Positions 4,670 to 6,214 of a DNA stretch of 6,214 bases are shown here, piece by piece. The notes under the pieces are model-generated. The model was not told where the DNA came from and searched no databases. It saw nothing but the letters and a program-made list of their open reading frames with translations. How positions within the stretch are numbered: position 1 is the stretch's first letter; every line of letters begins with the position of its first letter. Location of the stretch: NCBI GenBank assembly GCA_016212245.1, contig JACRGU010000066.1, forward strand, positions 1 to 6,214, written 5' to 3'. The position numbers were made by a program, and so were the translations under genes. The DNA is from Nitrospirota bacterium (GTDB taxonomy: Bacteria > Nitrospirota > Thermodesulfovibrionia > Thermodesulfovibrionales > SM23-35).

Positions 4670-6214
4670 TTACTCCCATTCTATCGTGCTCGGTGGTTTT
4701 GAGCTTATATCATAGACCACCCTGTTAACCCCTTTTACCTCGTTTATTATCCTGTTTGATATCCTTTCCAGAACATCATATGGTATCCTTACCCAGTCAG
4801 CGGTCATTCCATCAAGACTCTTTACTGCCCTGACAGCTATAACATTCTCGTATGTCCTCTCGTCGCCCATCACGCCCACACTCTTAACAGGCAGGAGTAC
4901 AGCAAATGCCTGCCAGAGTTCTGTGTAAAGCCCTGCATTCTTTATCTCCTCTAAGACTATAGTATCTGCCTTTCTCAATATATCACACCTCCTACCTGCT
5001 ACCTCACCGATAACCCTTATCGCAAGGCCGGGTCCTGGGAATGGATGACGGTTTATTATCTCATCAGGTATACCGAGTTCTTTGCCAAGAACTCTAACCT
5101 CATCCTTGAATAATTCTCTAAGAGGTTCTATGAGTTTTAACTTCATCCTCTTCAGAAGCCCTCCAACATTATGATGGCTCTTTATGGTGGCTGATGGGCC
5201 CCTGAATGGAACGCTCTCTATAACATCAGGATATAGCGTTCCCTGTGCAAGGAACTTAACCCCTTTGATTTTTTTTGCCTCTTCCTCAAAGACCTTTATG
5301 AATTCATTGCCGATAGTCTTTCTCTTTACTTCAGGATCAGTGATGCCTTTCAACTTTTTTAAAAACCTCTCAGAAGCATCAATGCATTTTATTTTCATAT
5401 GGAAATGCCTTCTCAAGGTATCTTCGACCTTCTGTGCCTCTCCTGCCCTTAAAACTCCATTATCCACAAAGATGCATGTAAGCTGTTCGCCAATAGCTCT
5501 GTGTAACAGTACCGCTGTAACAGTAGAATCAACGCCACCACTTATACCGCATACAACCCTTTTATTTCTGACTTTCTCTTTTATCTCTTTTGTGACTGTC
5601 TTTACAAAGGACTTCATAGTCCATTCAGGTTTGCATTTACATATTCTGAATAAAAAGTTTTTTAAAATCTCAAGCCCCTTTGGGGTGTGTACAACCTCAG
5701 GGTGAAACTGTAAGGCATAGAATCTTCTTTTTCTGTTTGCCATCGCTGCGATTGGTGAATTAGCTGTATGTGCTATCGGTTTAAAGTCAGGTGGGCAATG
5801 CTCGATTCTGTCTCCATGGCTCATCCAGACAACAGTTCGGAGTTCGGAGTTCGGAGTTTGGAGTGAACCAATGCTCTTGAATAAATCTGAAGTGTCATCA
5901 ATCATAAGTTCAGAGCGCCCATATTCCCTTTTTACTGCCTTTGCAACCTTTCCACTGAAGAGATGTGCCATGAGTTGCATGCCATAACAGATACCGAGGA
6001 CTGGTATACCAAGTTCAAATATCTTGAGATCTGGGAGTGGCGCGCCTGAATCATAAACGCTTGAGGGGCCACCTGAAAGGATTATCCCTTTGGGGTTGAA
6101 ATTCTTTATCCTCTCGATTGAGGCATTAAACGGGAATATTTCAGAGTAAACTTTACTCTCTCTTATGCGTCTTGCAATTAACTGAGTATACTGGGAGCCA
6201 AAATCAAGGACTAA
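4670..6214 (-). CDS. guaA: GMP synthase (glutamine-hydrolysing), 5' end outside the window
   Basis: GuaA converts XMP to GMP in the cytoplasm using ATP and ammonia released from glutamine. The frame stays open to the right edge, giving 514 visible residues; only a few N-terminal codons are missing, since the visible start (LVLDFGSQYTQLIARR) is the usual beginning of the family. The class I glutamine amidotransferase domain covers about residues 1-185, with the nucleophile Cys76 in GICYGMQ and His171/Glu173 in FHPEV. The ATP-pyrophosphatase domain follows, with P-loop SGGVDS at 225-230, then the C-terminal dimerisation domain with HPFPGPGLAIRV and the classic ending KPPSTIEWE. All catalytic residues are present. 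Residues about 118-127 (QTPNSELRT), just before VWMSHGD, are encoded by a 7-bp tandem repeat and sit where the family has a variable linker. The ATG at 5980 is internal and not the start, because it would remove the catalytic Cys. Confidence 0.97.
   Translation of the reverse strand, partial: LVLDFGSQYTQLIARRIRESKVYSEIFPFNASIERIKNFNPKGIILSGGPSSVYDSGAPLPDLKIFELGIPVLGICYGMQLMAHLFSGKVAKAVKREYGRSELMIDDTSDLFKSIGSLQTPNSELRTVVWMSHGDRIEHCPPDFKPIAHTANSPIAAMANRKRRFYALQFHPEVVHTPKGLEILKNFLFRICKCKPEWTMKSFVKTVTKEIKEKVRNKRVVCGISGGVDSTVTAVLLHRAIGEQLTCIFVDNGVLRAGEAQKVEDTLRRHFHMKIKCIDASERFLKKLKGITDPEVKRKTIGNEFIKVFEEEAKKIKGVKFLAQGTLYPDVIESVPFRGPSATIKSHHNVGGLLKRMKLKLIEPLRELFKDEVRVLGKELGIPDEIINRHPFPGPGLAIRVIGEVAGRRCDILRKADTIVLEEIKNAGLYTELWQAFAVLLPVKSVGVMGDERTYENVIAVRAVKSLDGMTADWVRIPYDVLERISNRIINEVKGVNRVVYDISSKPPSTIEWE
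5834..5864 (-). repeat. Heptamer tandem array inside guaA
   Basis: On the plus strand the units are agttcgg three times, then agtttgg and a partial agt, a 7-bp period over 31 bases. Read in the guaA frame it encodes QTPNSELRT. It lies between the amidotransferase segment DDTSDLFK and the conserved VWMSHGD, a linker that varies in the family, and it leaves the active site untouched. The unit matches arrays in dxs (2052-2083) and ispA (4020-4047). Confidence 0.93.

Overview
The window holds five genes, all on the minus strand and so transcribed from high to low coordinates: guaA (GMP synthase, 5' end cut by the window edge), ispA (short-chain polyprenyl diphosphate synthase), dxs (1-deoxy-D-xylulose-5-phosphate synthase), tlyA (TlyA-type rRNA 2'-O-methyltransferase) and an unnamed helical-repeat protein gene. 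This is a bacterial chromosome: dxs feeds the MEP isoprenoid pathway and ispA condenses its C5 products into C15-C20 prenyl diphosphates. The ispA-dxs-tlyA order is common in bacteria. Moderate GC and the repeat-derived peptides (S-E-L-R-T-P-N and P-L-S-K-G-G types) remind me of uncultured Nitrospirota or deltaproteobacterial-type genomes. That placement is from memory and low in confidence.

Layout, 5' to 3' along the transcripts. guaA runs from the right edge to 4670. A 150-bp gap follows, mostly filled by a 112-bp palindromic element with matching ends. ispA (4519 to 3542) and dxs (3542 to 1602) overlap by one base (TGATG), with a clear Shine-Dalgarno site for dxs inside the end of ispA. 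tlyA starts 41 bp later from a TTG codon, after an inverted repeat that spans the dxs stop. The last gene starts 21 bp after tlyA, and that gap is made entirely of 7-bp repeat units. Close spacing from ispA to the last gene suggests one operon. Whether guaA belongs to it is unclear, because the palindromic element lies between.

The unusual content is a family of short tandem repeats with a strict 7-bp period (for example agttcgg, aactcgt, ctttgag, ctgactc, ctctttg). They occur at seven clear places in 6.2 kb, plus one weak edge copy. Six lie in frame inside guaA, ispA, dxs and tlyA, and one spans the tlyA/downstream-gene junction. They add low-complexity, hydrophilic peptides at points where the enzyme families normally have short loops, while all catalytic motifs remain intact. 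In dxs and ispA the arrays come as inverted pairs; in ispA the pair brackets a G6/C6 palindrome. Because 7 is not a multiple of 3, each unit encodes the same 7-residue cycle in every frame of a strand, which may explain why housekeeping genes tolerate them. I see no CRISPR array, tRNA, rRNA or transposase gene.
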